In this document: positions 1-10,104 of the stretch, piece by piece
Layout of the letters: the number at the start of each line of letters is the position of its first letter
How positions within the stretch are numbered: position 1 is the stretch's first letter
DNA from: Candidatus Peribacteria bacterium
Lineage (GTDB): Bacteria; Patescibacteriota; Gracilibacteria; BD1-5; UBA6164
Assembly (NCBI GenBank): GCA_023898505.1
Contig: CP060226.1
Coordinates: 372,001 to 436,000, forward strand
DNA: 64,000 nucleotides
Reading direction: 5' to 3'
The notes under the pieces: model-generated
The model's input: only the letters and a program-made list of their open reading frames with translations
What the model was told of the DNA's origin: nothing
Databases searched by the model: none
Translations under genes and position numbers: made by a program

Positions 1-1667
1 AGATCAAGCCCTTCTCTGAGAAGATTTACTCCCACCAGTACATCTATCTTTCCTGTACGTAAATCTTTGAGTATTTCTAAGCGCTCGAGCGTATCGATTT
101 CACTATGCAAATACCTTGCTTTTACTCCATTTTCAAGGAGATAGTCAGACAATTCCTCGCTCGATCTTTTTGTAATCGTCGTGATGAGCATACGCTCATT
201 TCTCTCTATCACTTCAGAAATATTTTTCATAATATCATCCACCATATACTGCATCGGCTGGAGCTCTATGATTGGATCTAAAAGCCCTGTTGGACGTATC
301 ACCTGAGGCACCACACGACACTCATGACTTGATACCCAAGCCCCATCTTGTATCGGATTAAAGTTGAAGAACTTAGAACTATTATTTTGTCATTCCGTAC
401 TTGTTACGGAATCATTATTTGTATTTTTACCTTTTCATGATCCCGAGTACTCGGGATGGAATTGACAACTCTGTCCAATCTCATACTTCCCTGGTGTTGC
501 AGAAACACAGATCACCTGTTGTAGTTTTGATTCAAATTCGGGAAATTTCAGCGGACGGTTATCGAGTGCAGAAGGAAGACGAAACCCATTATCTACGAGA
601 TTTTGCTTACGAGAACGATCTCCTTCATACATCCCTCCCACCTGAGAAATCGTCATATGCGACTCATCGATAAAACAGAGGTAATCATCGCCAAAATAAT
701 CGAGCAAAGTATACGGAGCTTCTCATGATTTTCTCCCATCCAGATACCTCGAATAGTTTTCTATTCCATTCACATACCCAACCTCTTGCAGCATTTCCAG
801 ATCATACTCCACCTTAGTTTTGAGACGCTCGTGCTTCAAGACATCCCCAACGGACTCATAATACTCAAGTCTATTTTTTAATTCTTCTTGAATCAGAGGA
901 ACAACTCTCGCAACATTGTCTTTTGTTGTTACCGTATGCTTCGCTGGAAATACCGTTATCTCTTGTAAATACTCATAAATCTCTCCCGTCAGATAATTTC
1001 TACGAGTAATCTGACTCACTTCTTCTCCCCAAAACTCGATGGTATACACGGTTTCGCTACTGGCTGGAAATATCTCCAAGATATCCCCCATCACTTGAAA
1101 CATCCCCGGTTTAAAATCTGCTCCTGCTCGACGATACTGCAAGGCTACCAACTGTGTTAAGAGTGTCTCCATCGGATACATAGCTCCGACCACAACATCA
1201 AATACCTGTTCTGTGTAGGAACTCACATCTCCGATACCATAGATACAACTCACTGACGCCACAATAATCACATCCTTTCTTGTGAGGAGGTCTTGCGTTG
1301 CCGCATGGCGGAGACGATCAATCTCTTCGTTTATCGTCGCTTCTTTCTCGATATAGGTATCCGTCTTCTGGATGTAGGCCTCCGGCTGATAATAATCATA
1401 GTACGATACGAAATAATGTACCGCATTTCCTGGAAAAAACTCTTTGAACTCTTGCGCTAGCTGTGCTGCTAGAGTTTTATTGTGCGCGATGATAAGCGTC
1501 GGTTTTTGTACTTTTTGGATGACATTTGCCATCGTAAAGGTCTTTCCTGAACCCGTTACTCCCCAAAGCGTCTGGTATTTATGACCCGCTTCTAAATACT
1601 GAACGATCTCTTCAATAGCCTTTGGTTGGTCCCCGGTTGGTTGATAGTTTGATTGGAGTGTAAACAC
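1..1667 (-). CDS. uvrB: Excinuclease ABC subunit B (3' end outside window)
   Basis: UvrB is the damage-verifying helicase-like subunit of UvrABC nucleotide excision repair. Seen: Walker A GVTGSGKT near residue 40, YYDYYQPEAYI, beta-hairpin segment SVSCIYGIG, IDESH, SRKQNLVDNGFRLPSA, SATPG, IRPTGLLDP and VGVNLLREGLD at the window edge. The start is GTG at 1667. A UGA at about 720-722 falls at the Gly of the family motif DGRKxGEPPYTLLDYF. Between SATPGKYEIGQS and VVPQVIRPTG there is an extra stretch of about 50 residues (roughly 315-467) made of two palindromic repeats. It stays open only if two more UGA codons are Gly. The C-terminus lies beyond position 1. Identity is certain; function despite the insertion is inferred from the intact flanking motifs. 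Confidence 0.97.
315..467. repeat. Palindromic repeat insertion inside uvrB
   Basis: Two palindromes lie side by side: an ATTCCGT...ACGGAAT arm pair near 390-412 and TCCCGAGTACTCGGGA near 440-455. They are read through in the uvrB frame, giving a Ser/Asn/Gly-rich insert with E-G-Q where GAA-TGA-CAA occurs. The same element types recur elsewhere in this window, between and within genes. Confidence 0.85.
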
Positions 1668-1739
1668 CTGTCTTCTTTAAAAATTATCATCCCGTCATAC
1701 TAGTGATTTTTTCATGAAATCAAAATCATTTTCTTGCAT

Positions 1740-3152
1740 CTATCGTACATACAACATTGCCTTCTCTCCAGCAGTATTTCCATTATAGTCAGAGTTTGCA
1801 GTCGTATCAGAGATACTTCCAGCACTCTTAAATGGATATACATCGTAAAAAATCTTTTTATTATATACTGGACCGTTCCCTCCAACAACTACCGCGTTAG
1901 TATCAAGTGTATGTACCTGAAATAAGATCTTATATTCACTCGTTTGTGTTGCACAAGTATTCGATGAAGTAAAATCAGAACTTGCTATTACATAAGCACT
2001 ACAAGCAAGATAAGGATCGCTTGATGTACGTTTTAGGGTTATAAAGTCACCATTACTATCCGTCCAAACTACACGAGTATTGACAGTCGTGGGTATACTT
2101 TCAGTAATCGTATCTGTGACACTTGAGTATGTAATTTCACCAACTCAATTTTTATAGAGTCTTGGGGATATCTCAGTATGAACTAGGGTATTACAAAAAA
2201 ACGTATCATCGTCATAACTTGGTGTCGTGGGAAGGCTCGTCAATTCTTCATCATTAATTTCTGCACACTTTGTCCATCCTCATCCTTCAATCGTCATATC
2301 ACAGTATACTTCAAAACTGGAAGCTCCCGTTGGATTGATGGTATAGATACCATCTCATTGGCTCTTTCCGAGCTCTTTTATACGCTTACAACTCCCATCC
2401 ATACGCATACCTGGAAGTTTTACCCCAGTACCTACAATACTCCTCGTATCTGTAAGATTTGCTTTGTAGCTATCTGTTGTAAGAACTATATCCAGATAGC
2501 CAGAGTTGGTGATAGTCGTTACTTCCTGTATCGGAGCATTAGTTCAGGACTCTGTGAGGATACCCAGTTTATGTCCGTTTACGGTTGGGTATCTGTTCGT
2601 GTAGTCTGTCGCTGCATGGGCTTGTGGGATGAAAGCTCCCCCTCTATCCCCCTCAATTGAGGGGGAAGGTGATCCCGAGTACTCGGGAGAGCTGGGGGAG
2701 TTTGGGGTCTGTGTCAGTAAGTTATCTGACTCTTCGAGAAATGCCATCAGTTGGAAGTATTTCTTATCACTTGTGAGATAGTAGGAGAAGTAGGTGGAGT
2801 CTTTCGGGTCTTTTCCTCCTTTGGTAAAGTCTATCGTTTCAAGGACTCCTTCTCATGCGTAGCCTTGGTAGGCAATAGTGGTTCCATTAGACTTTACTTC
2901 TACGTATTCATCTGGAAGAGGAAGGTCTTTGGTTGTTCTATAGAGTTCCAGTCCATCATGGAGGGCTGTCAATTGAGAGATACGATTCGTATCTCTCGTT
3001 CAAGCGAGGTAGGAGCTATATGAGACAAAACCTACGGTAGAGAGGATACCGAGGATTACCACTACTACTATGAGTTCAACGAGGGTGAAACCTTTACTCC
3101 TTCCGTTCGTAGGAAAGGAAGGTTGGGATGGAATATCTATATTTGTTTGCAT
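1740..3152 (-). CDS. Type IV pilin-like protein with fibrinogen-like C-terminal domain
   Basis: A 470-residue protein. The N-terminus has a prepilin signature, G-FTLVELIVVVVILG, near residue 24, so it should be cleaved by a prepilin peptidase (one is at 38966-39934) and enter a pilus or pseudopilus. The middle carries a second repeat-derived low-complexity segment. The C-terminal half has the fibrinogen-type pattern GDGIYTINP..SFEVYCDMT.EGGGWT, where one Gly of EGGGWT and the Gly before DGIY are UGA. Such domains usually bind glycans or proteins, so an adhesive minor pilin is likely (inference). The leader before GFTLVEL is built from the same palindrome found in the TA array at 53-55 kb. Start ATG at 3152, stop TAG. 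It follows the amidase gene with a terminator between. Confidence 0.85.
3098..3133. repeat. Palindromic repeat forming the pilin leader
   Basis: A CCTTCC...GGAAGG palindrome followed by GGTTGGGATGGA, the same core as the repeats at 53.4, 54.0, 54.7 and 55.3 kb. Here it encodes part of the prepilin leader directly upstream of GFTLVEL. Confidence 0.8.
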
Positions 3153-3216
3153 ACGATAAAAATAGTTCAAATATTTCTGAGAAGTATACCAATAAAGAAA
3201 GGAAGAAAAAGAAAGG

Positions 3217-3257
3217 AATCAAAAAATCTCTTTACAAAATGTAAAGAGATTTTTTGA
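3217..3257 (-). terminator. Terminator downstream of amidase-SpoIID gene
   Basis: Perfect arms AAATCTCTTTAC / GTAAAGAGATTT flanked by A and T runs, lying immediately after the stop codon at 3258. The structure is symmetric enough to act on either strand. Confidence 0.8.
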
Positions 3258-5216
3258 TTACAAAGACTCTATACGAGTATCTCGAAGATAATAAGAAATA
3301 ATCATATCATAGGTCCAGTTTTTCGATGCTAGATAAGTACTTCCGACTCCAGATATACCCACTCCATGACCACTCAAAGTCTTTCCTTTACCTCACAGAT
3401 CTTTTACCCCCATCAGATACGGATAATTATCTTTAAATTGATTTTGACAAGAAATAACATTTCCCGTATTTGCAATACAATACTCATAAAATGAACGAGT
3501 TCTTCCATCACTACTACTAAAATACCATGGCTTAATGAGTTTTCCCTCATAGGTAATCACCTGATCCTTTGTCTCTGCTACTATTTGTGAAACCAGAGGA
3601 GTACGAAGTTCTAATCCTCTTCCTAGATAACGCTGAAATTCGTCGGGATTATCACTCCCATCATAATAGGCTCCTTCAAATTTTCTCGCTTCTTTCATAT
3701 ACCATCTGGCATAGGTTCTAGCGGCAACGATAATCGTCTTTATCTTTTCCTTTGGAGTACTATCATTTACTTCCCCCAGTCATTTGAGATAGTCACCTAA
3801 AAGAAGTCGATTTACAACAACAAGCTTTCCATCAACCACATACAAAATAATCTCTCAACGAAAAGTATTGTCATTGTACTTTTTTTCTGTGTCCCAAGAA
3901 GGAACTCTCTCCCAAGAATTAATTTGCACAAATCAACACTGTGTAGAACGATATCATTCTCGACACTCTGGAGACTGTACCCTCAGAACTCGGTATTTTT
4001 TTCACTGCACTTCAAGACCATCCCCCGCTACCTGGATATCATAGGTTTTATTTCCACTCGTGATAGAGATGTGATCGTCCTCTGGATATGAAAGCTTGAT
4101 TTTTATGTACTCTGTATCGTCAGATGATGTTCTTTTATCATCCCCTTCAGTAAATCCAAATTTTTCTTCATAGATTTTCTGAATTATATTTTTCAGGAGG
4201 AGGAGCCTTGTTTTTTTAGACATATCGGTCGTAGCATCAATCTGTTCTTCTACTTGTACCAGTAACTTGAGTAGTGTGTATTGGGGTAATTTTTCAAGAG
4301 CCCCCTCAATTTTTGAATTTGAAGTCACTTTCGTGGTAGATACAGCGGTATACGGGACAGGTGCAAGACCTGCTGTTATGGGAATTAATTCTTGCCTCAG
4401 AAGTGCAATTTGTTTATAGAGTTCATCTCCAGGACAATCCGTATGCCCTGTGTCTCTATGTCCAACAATTGGAGAATCTTCTCGTGTTTCCACATAAAAA
4501 TCGCAACTTTCTCAGAAACAATCCTTGTGATAATGATACTGCTTCGATACATCAATCCCGTATTTCTTTACGAGGTATGTCACTAGTTTTTTCAGTGCTG
4601 CATACTGAGCCTCTGAGACTGGCTCTTCATCATAGTTTCCCATTACCGCTATCCCAACAGTAGAACGATTATTCCGAAGAGAATGAGCCGCAACTACATA
4701 GTCTCCTCAAGCTCTTCACTCATAGATTTCCCCATCATATCCGATAATATAATTATACCCAATATCTCCCCACTGACGAGATATGGCATGGTAACGATAG
4801 ATAGACTGAATTCATGAAATCGTATCTGTATACTCACTATGGGTATGGTGAATAACTATACCTTGTACATACTGTGTTTTTTGAATCTTCCAAGCGAGCG
4901 GGTGTTCTCCTTCTTCAGAGGTAACTTCCACTAAAGTATTATCTCCTGCATACTCTTCTAAAAGATAGGTGTCGATTTGCTTCCTTTTTTCCCTCGCCTC
5001 TTCTTGTTTTTGTTGTTCCTCGGCTGTCGGAGTCGAGGTTCAAGCATTTCTCCAAGATTCACGGATCTGTAACCATGCTTCGCCATCATAATATCTCAGG
5101 CTCTCATCTGCCCCCCACTCTGATCTTGAAATAATGTGAAGTTCTTCCCCTTCTGCAAAGGCTATACCAGAGAAATGGAGAAAGATAAAAACAAATACAA
5201 TAAAAAGTTTCAACAT
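3258..5216 (-). CDS. Secreted PGRP-type amidase fused to a SpoIID domain
   Basis: A 652-residue cell-wall protein with an N-terminal signal peptide (about residues 1-21). A peptidoglycan-recognition/N-acetylmuramoyl-L-alanine amidase domain follows, with zinc-ligand region IVIHHT, NYIIGYDGEIYEGRAGG, VAAHS and GHRDTGHTDCPGD. Both Gly of EGRAGG are encoded partly by UGA. After a linker, the C-terminal part matches SpoIID: VAETKDQVITYEGKLIKP, YFSSSDGRTR, TLSGHGVGISG, WTYDMIISYYL. Amidases cut stem peptides off glycan strands, and SpoIID lytic transglycosylases then cut denuded glycan. Having both in one chain suggests coupled septal or wall remodelling (inference). The frame is continuous from ATG 5216 to TAA 3258 with six or more UGA codons. 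Confidence 0.9.
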
Positions 5217-5257
5217 TTTTAAAAAAATTGATATAATTAAAAAGACTATCTTTGGCT

Positions 5258-5342
5258 CCAGTCATCCTGAACCTGTTTCAGGATCATAATTGAACTTTTA
5301 CTTTTTATGATTCCGTCCCGAGTCCTCGGGACGGAATGACAG
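5258..5342. repeat. Intergenic pair of palindromic repeats
   Basis: TCATCCTGAACC..GGTTTCAGGAT-type palindrome followed by ATTCCGTCCCGAG..CTCGGGACGGAAT. They lie between two divergently oriented genes and resemble the elements embedded in uvrB, argS and the U32-like gene. Confidence 0.8.
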
Positions 5343-5375
5343 GGTTAAAACACACTATATTCTTAATGACTTCTC

Positions 5376-6209
5376 GTGTCAGGAACAATTATAAAATTTA
5401 TTCTCAAAGTTTCAATTCTGAGTGGATTGATTGTTTTTGTGCTCGCTTTTGGAAGCAGACTTTTACCAGATACTTCGATTGCAGAGACAAAGACAGAAAA
5501 TCAAACCACCTACAAACAACGTACCGATAATGGTATCGTCGCACATGTAGGAGTCGCTATCACCACCAATCTAGGAACTCGATTCAAACAAACTCATACC
5601 CTCCCGGCTACCATCTATAAAGATGTGATGGCGATAGAAGAAATTATCGCAGACCAACAAACTGCCAGCAACGAGATTATCGGGAAAAATATGGCAATTA
5701 TCGGAGAATACCTCAATGTACTCAAGACTGATGTCCTGCAACTCCTCGATGCTTCCTATGATCGTCCTGCAACACTTGATGCGTACATCGCACAGCTAGA
5801 GTTTCGCTATAAACAAGGGGTAGAAAGTGCAAATACTCTCGTAACTCAGAGAGCTTCACTCGAACAAACCATGACAGATGTAAACACAAAAATAGAAAAT
5901 CTCAAACTAAAAATCGGAGAAGACTTTTCCAGTTCGAAAGACATGGAAACGCTGCAAAACATCGATGAATATCTCAGGCTCAAGCAAGAGTATAATTACG
6001 CGAGAACCTATGCTATCTTTATCAACAAATTTATTGCCCAATACAATTTCCTCAACGAATACAATAAAGTACTCCTTGATACCCTCATCAATAATCGTGT
6101 GGCGATCATAAAAAGCTCATTTGTTGTGATCCCTGATTCTGGTGAAGAGCTCCTCAGAAAGCTCAATCTCCTCTACGAAGAAAATGATTTTAAAAGCATA
6201 CAAAACTAA
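5376..6209 (+). CDS. Membrane-anchored coiled-coil protein, unknown function
   Basis: A 277-residue protein, not recognised. One hydrophobic segment at about residues 9-28 (signal anchor) precedes a mostly helical, charged region with heptad-like stretches (around residues 120-215), so an extracytoplasmic coiled coil is likely. It contains no UGA codon. The start is taken as GTG at 5376 because TAA lies four codons upstream in frame and no ATG is available before the hydrophobic segment. It is flanked by palindromic repeats upstream and a strong hairpin downstream. Confidence 0.6.
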   Translation: MSGTIIKFILKVSILSGLIVFVLAFGSRLLPDTSIAETKTENQTTYKQRTDNGIVAHVGVAITTNLGTRFKQTHTLPATIYKDVMAIEEIIADQQTASNEIIGKNMAIIGEYLNVLKTDVLQLLDASYDRPATLDAYIAQLEFRYKQGVESANTLVTQRASLEQTMTDVNTKIENLKLKIGEDFSSSKDMETLQNIDEYLRLKQEYNYARTYAIFINKFIAQYNFLNEYNKVLLDTLINNRVAIIKSSFVVIPDSGEELLRKLNLLYEENDFKSIQN

Positions 6210-6246
6210 AATAAAAGGACGAGAATAATTCTCGTCCTTTTATTTT
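6208..6246. terminator. Bidirectional terminator
   Basis: Near-perfect palindrome AAAATAAAAGGACGAGAA / TTCTCGTCCTTTTATTTT with a 3-base loop, between two convergent genes. The stop codon of the SDR gene lies inside it. Confidence 0.85.
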
Positions 6247-6920
6247 CTATTGATGATAACTTCTGATATCTCCATATTTTTAGGAAGTTGTATCGTCGAG
6301 TATACAAATCGTGCAACCTCCTCCTTATCAAGCAATGTCCCCACAGGTTTTTTAGTAATACCACTAATCAGCGTTTCTCTTCATCTTTCTCAAATATTTG
6401 AATCTGTATTTAATCCCCCGGGATGAATTCCTATTACTCTACACTTTTTATCTTTCAATTCCTGTCTCCAGTTTTCTATGAGTCATCTGACTCCCCATTT
6501 TGTGACACTATACATCGGCATAAAGGTATTTCCTTTATACCCAATCGTTGCTCCAATAAATACTAGGTCAGATATATTTTGCTTCATCTCATCTGCAATA
6601 CCAGATAACAGATGATTCTGCCCGATAATATTTACCTGAAACATCTCATCTGTATGTTCATAATTATCTTTGTCTAAACTTTCTATATATCCAACTGCTG
6701 CACAACACACAACACAAGAAAACTGAGAATACTTTTCTTTAATCACCTCTATACTTTTTTCTATACTTTCTTTTTTTGTGAAATCTGTAGGTATATGAAT
6801 AATATCCAAATCTGGCTTTGTACGAGAAAGACCAACTACTTGAAATCCCTTTTCTAAAAATACCCTTGCTATTTCATATCCAAGTCCTTCACTGACTCCT
6901 GTAATAATTACGTATTTCAT
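6240..6920 (-). CDS. Short-chain dehydrogenase/reductase (SDR)
   Basis: A 226-residue NAD(P)-dependent oxidoreductase. Seen: N-terminal Rossmann motif TGVSEGLG, cofactor-binding segment LSRTKPD, CAAVG in place of NNAG, the YxxxK active site in MYSVTKWGV (about residue 137), and a HPGGLNT post-catalytic loop. Three UGA codons follow the YxxxK motif, and reading them as Gly restores the C-terminus. The substrate is unknown; small SDRs of this shape include sepiapterin-reductase-like and 3-oxoacyl-reductase-like enzymes. Start ATG 6920. Confidence 0.85.
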
Positions 6921-6954
6921 AACATATTTTCTTAATAACTAAAACCCTATCCCC

Positions 6955-8124
6955 CTATACACTGATAAACGGAGCAAATACGAGTCGATTATTCTCGTCA
7001 TGCACAAACTCATCTTTCAAAAAGTCTAAATTGAGCTCGCTTCTATAAGCGGCATTTCCACGTTGCACCATCTTGTATCCAGAAGTCTTCACCTTATAAA
7101 AAACATCATAACGATTACAGGTTCTCGGACAGATATCATCGGTAGCATAGAGACCTCTACTTGGATTTTCTACAGCACTCGTATCACAGAGTCTCCCCGT
7201 AAAAATAAGCGCCCAGGGATAATATACATCAATCCCTACTCCTTTTTGTCATTCCGTATTTATTACGGAATCTATTACATCGTCTTTTACGTTTTTATTG
7301 ATTCCTGCCTTCGCAGGAATGACAGGTGAATTATTATCTCCACTGAGTCTCTTACTGTCATACAAATCTTCTCGTTTTTCCATATAATCCAGCGCCACTC
7401 TTCCTACGCCATAGCGTTTCAAAAAACCACGATACAGATCTAAACTCACTTCTGCAGAGTTATAAAAACGAAGCTGCCGCTTTACAATCTCATCTCGAAG
7501 GGCCAACTTCTCTTGTTCGGATTTATTTTTAATACTTTCTCCCGCAGGATGCGCTTCATATCCATAGGTATCAATAAGCGGAGTTTTTAAGAGCTTATGA
7601 ATCACTCGTCAAAATATAGGCTGCAAGTTACGATACTTTTGTGTCAACACACGAAGAACCCCCAGATCATTTACCACCACTTCGATTGGATTTTTTATCT
7701 TTACATTATTGAGATACTCCAGCGACTCTTCCAGAAATCCGAGCATCGTATTTCCGACATAGGGAGTTACAAAAGTAAAGGTTCTCACCGTATGAGGTGG
7801 ATATTTCTTATTGAACTCTTTAAACTGCTCCATTGCCGCTACGATATCTTTTTTATAAGCTGCTAAATATTCACAGTTATCGCTCCCATAATAAATCCCT
7901 TCGATCTTATTAAACGCATCTACTCAAAACTTACGCTTGATTTCACGGATAGCCATAAAGTTTACTTCGTATTGGGGAGAGATAGTATCTGCCAGCTCTC
8001 CTGGAAAGTTGTCCATAAAAAAACTCGCGATATCTCTGTCTTTCTTTCACTGCGACAGGAGATACCCCTCATTTAGAAGTTTAAAGTATTCTAGGTTGGT
8101 TCCAAGATGAATAAATAGTTTCAT
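6955..8124 (-). CDS. U32-peptidase-like Fe-S protein (tentative)
   Basis: A 389-residue protein. Recognisable elements are a mid-protein strand EVVVNDLGVLRVL, typical of the (alpha/beta) barrel of U32/UbiV-like proteins, and a C-terminal Cys cluster (GRLCDT...ICPRTCNRYDV) that could ligate an Fe-S cluster. A related strand pattern, EVVINDYGVL, occurs in the protein at 26060-26875, so the two are probably paralogues. Four UGA codons are read as Gly. An in-frame double palindromic repeat (about 7247-7325) inserts a VIPAKAGI-type peptide before the Cys cluster. Known U32 relatives act in RNA or quinone hydroxylation or in collagen-like proteolysis; no specific function is assigned here. Confidence 0.5.
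7247..7325. repeat. Palindromic repeat insertion inside U32-like gene
   Basis: Two palindromes: ATTCCGTATT..TACGGAAT and ATTCCTGCC..GGCAGGAAT. Read in the gene frame they give a VIPAKAGI-type segment and E-G-Q, with UGA as Gly. Flanking coding sequence continues on both sides in the same frame. Confidence 0.85.
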
Positions 8125-8152
8125 AAATAGAAGGTAAATAGGTGAATAGAAG

Positions 8153-8503
8153 CTATAATTTCGACTCTATCATCGACTTCAGTCAAGCTGATATCTTATT
8201 CAACACTTCAATATATGTGTCAAACTGTTCATTGGTAATATACTGTAAATCATGAGCTATAATGATCATATTTCTTACCTCACCAGTTGATCCTTTTGCA
8301 ATATAGAGGAATCTTATCAGTTCTTTATTTGTCTCTCTTTCATATCACTCAGCAATATTATTACTTATTGACAGTGTCGCTCTCAGTATTTGATCTCTAA
8401 AAAAATAATCTTTAAAATTACCACTAAAAATCTTATACAATTTTTCAAATAATTCTTTAGAGGATTCCCAGATAAATAACTTTTCAAATGTCTTCTTATA
8501 CAT
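8153..8503 (-). CDS. Four-helix bundle protein (S23/IVP family)
   Basis: A 116-residue protein of the family first seen in 23S rRNA intervening sequences. Diagnostic: FEKLFIWESSKELFEKLY at the N-terminus, LRATLSISNNIAEGYER with the Gly as UGA, and IAKGSTGEVRNMI. The length is typical of the family. Its cellular role is not established and it is often a stand-alone gene. Start ATG 8503, stop TAG. Confidence 0.85.
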
Positions 8504-8561
8504 ACTATTACGTAATACTAATACCTATTTACCTATATCACTATTCGCCTATTTACCTATT

Positions 8562-8966
8562 TTAATACACAAAATCTACTTTCACAACTCTATTTCCTGT
8601 CTTTTTAGATACCTCTGCTTCACGGATAGAAACGGCTTCAAACGAATCTTCAAAACGAGCAAGTATCTCTCTAAAACCGACTTCTTCTCCTTCAAATGTC
8701 GCACACTCGTACAATCCATCCTCAGAAATATCATAATTAATAATGGCTACTTTTTCTTCGGTACTGATAGAGATATCGGCATCGACGATTTCCCCATACT
8801 CTTTTTCAAAATATGCGACTACTTCTTTCGCTGTTTTAAACACCACGCTTCCAAACACAAAAAGCGTCTTGCCTCCAGCGTGGTGCATCAACTCTAAACT
8901 TCAAAAATCAAGACTCTTAATCTCTGGAGATTCTTTAAACGTGATGGTTCCTGCAAATTTGTTCAT
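8562..8966 (-). CDS. Hypothetical protein, 134 residues
   Basis: Not recognised. It is acidic, with alternating strands and helices and no signal peptide or membrane segment. One UGA (LDF-G-SLELM) is read as Gly near residue 22. It lies 16 bases after the next upstream gene (8983-9420) on the same strand, so the two are probably co-transcribed. Start ATG 8966, stop TAA. Confidence 0.6.
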
Positions 8967-8982
8967 AGAAATTTTAGTTAAA

Positions 8983-9420
8983 TTATATTCATAAGTCCCC
9001 TAAATCATTTCTTCAAGGTAATACCAAATTAATCAATTTTTTCACAAGTTCTCTTGCATCATTCATCTTATCCTTGGCACGATACAATGAAACTCGCCTC
9101 ACAGTATCATCATTGTTAAATTGTACACCTATCAAAAGTTTTCAAGATTCAATATCTACTTTATTTTCCTCCATTCTTTCCTTCATATTATCAGCAGTAA
9201 AAGAAGATTCATGATCATATTTCTGAAAAAATTGCTCTGTTAATTCCTCATCATCCTCAAATCTTTTTATCTGAGCAATAAATGTTGAATTCTTATTCCT
9301 TACAGCATCTGATAAAATGATATCGTAATTAGCATAAATATAATCTAGAAATTTATGGTATTTATCTAGAAAAAGATCAATACTTCTTTCTTTCTCATCT
9401 GTTCATCAAGGAATATCCAT
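8983..9420 (-). CDS. Hypothetical protein, 145 residues
   Basis: Not recognised. A soluble, highly charged, largely helical protein with five UGA codons, starting MDIPGG with both Gly as UGA. No membrane segment or metal-binding motif is visible. It is open only under code 25. Probably in one transcript with the gene at 8562-8966. Start ATG 9420; the downstream gene begins 16 bases after its TAA. Confidence 0.55.
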
Positions 9421-9460
9421 ACACAAAATAGTTATTATAATAATCCTCCCTTTAGAATAT

Positions 9461-9718
9461 TTACCCAAGAAGCTCTAAGAGCTTCCCCTCCTCATGTAAC
9501 TTCGCGATATCTGTGTAGCCTCCAAGTAAGTTTTCTTTTGCTATTTCTCCGTTAAAGATCTGTGGGACTGTCATCATCCCCGTTTTTTCAATAATAGCTC
9601 TCAAATCATCTCCTCATAGATTCACCGTCACTTCTGTATACTCAATTCCCAACGAATCAAGCAATGACTTCGCTGCATGACAGTACGGACAAACATCACT
9701 ACTGACTACCGTTACCAT
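9461..9718 (-). CDS. Glutaredoxin-family thiol oxidoreductase
   Basis: An 85-residue glutaredoxin: beta strand MVTVVSSDV, redox motif CPYC at about residue 10, cis-Pro segment MMTVPQIF, and C-terminal GGYTDIAKLH. One UGA (VNL-G-GDD) is Gly. It should reduce disulfides or glutathionylated proteins in the cytoplasm. It sits in the same orientation as a 2Fe-2S ferredoxin and metG. Confidence 0.93.
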
Positions 9719-9808
9719 ATATCACAAGTTAATATATAAAGTTTTTAATTCTTAGAAAAAATGTTTGTGTCATTCTATCCAAAGAAGGCGAGACAGATAG
9801 GGGGATTT

Positions 9809-10102
9809 TTAGTATATCATCTTCAGAACAATATCTTCTGTCGCATCCGCATGAATCCCTGCAATACAGGTCATAACTTCTTCATCCGCAAGTGGAAAAC
9901 CCGGTTCTGTAATCTTGCTCTTATCAATAGCTTTTTCTCATCACTCAATCTGGCAAATACATGCCCCGCAAAGTCCAGCTCTACAAGCGTTTGGTATTTC
10001 GACTCCAGCATCTGTAAGTTGTGAAAGGAGTGTCTTTTTCAGGTCTGCAGGAAACTGTTTCACGATATTTCCTGAAACATCGAGGAGTGTAATACTTGGC
10101 AT
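9809..10102 (-). CDS. 2Fe-2S ferredoxin
   Basis: A 97-residue plant/bacterial-type [2Fe-2S] ferredoxin. Cluster ligands are CRAGLCGACIC followed by a distal C in EVMTC. Two consecutive UGA codons after CQIE give IEGGEKA. It is an electron carrier; no reductase partner is adjacent. It begins 2 bases after the metG stop codon, so it is probably co-transcribed with metG. Start ATG 10102. Confidence 0.95.
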
Positions 10103-10104
10103 AA

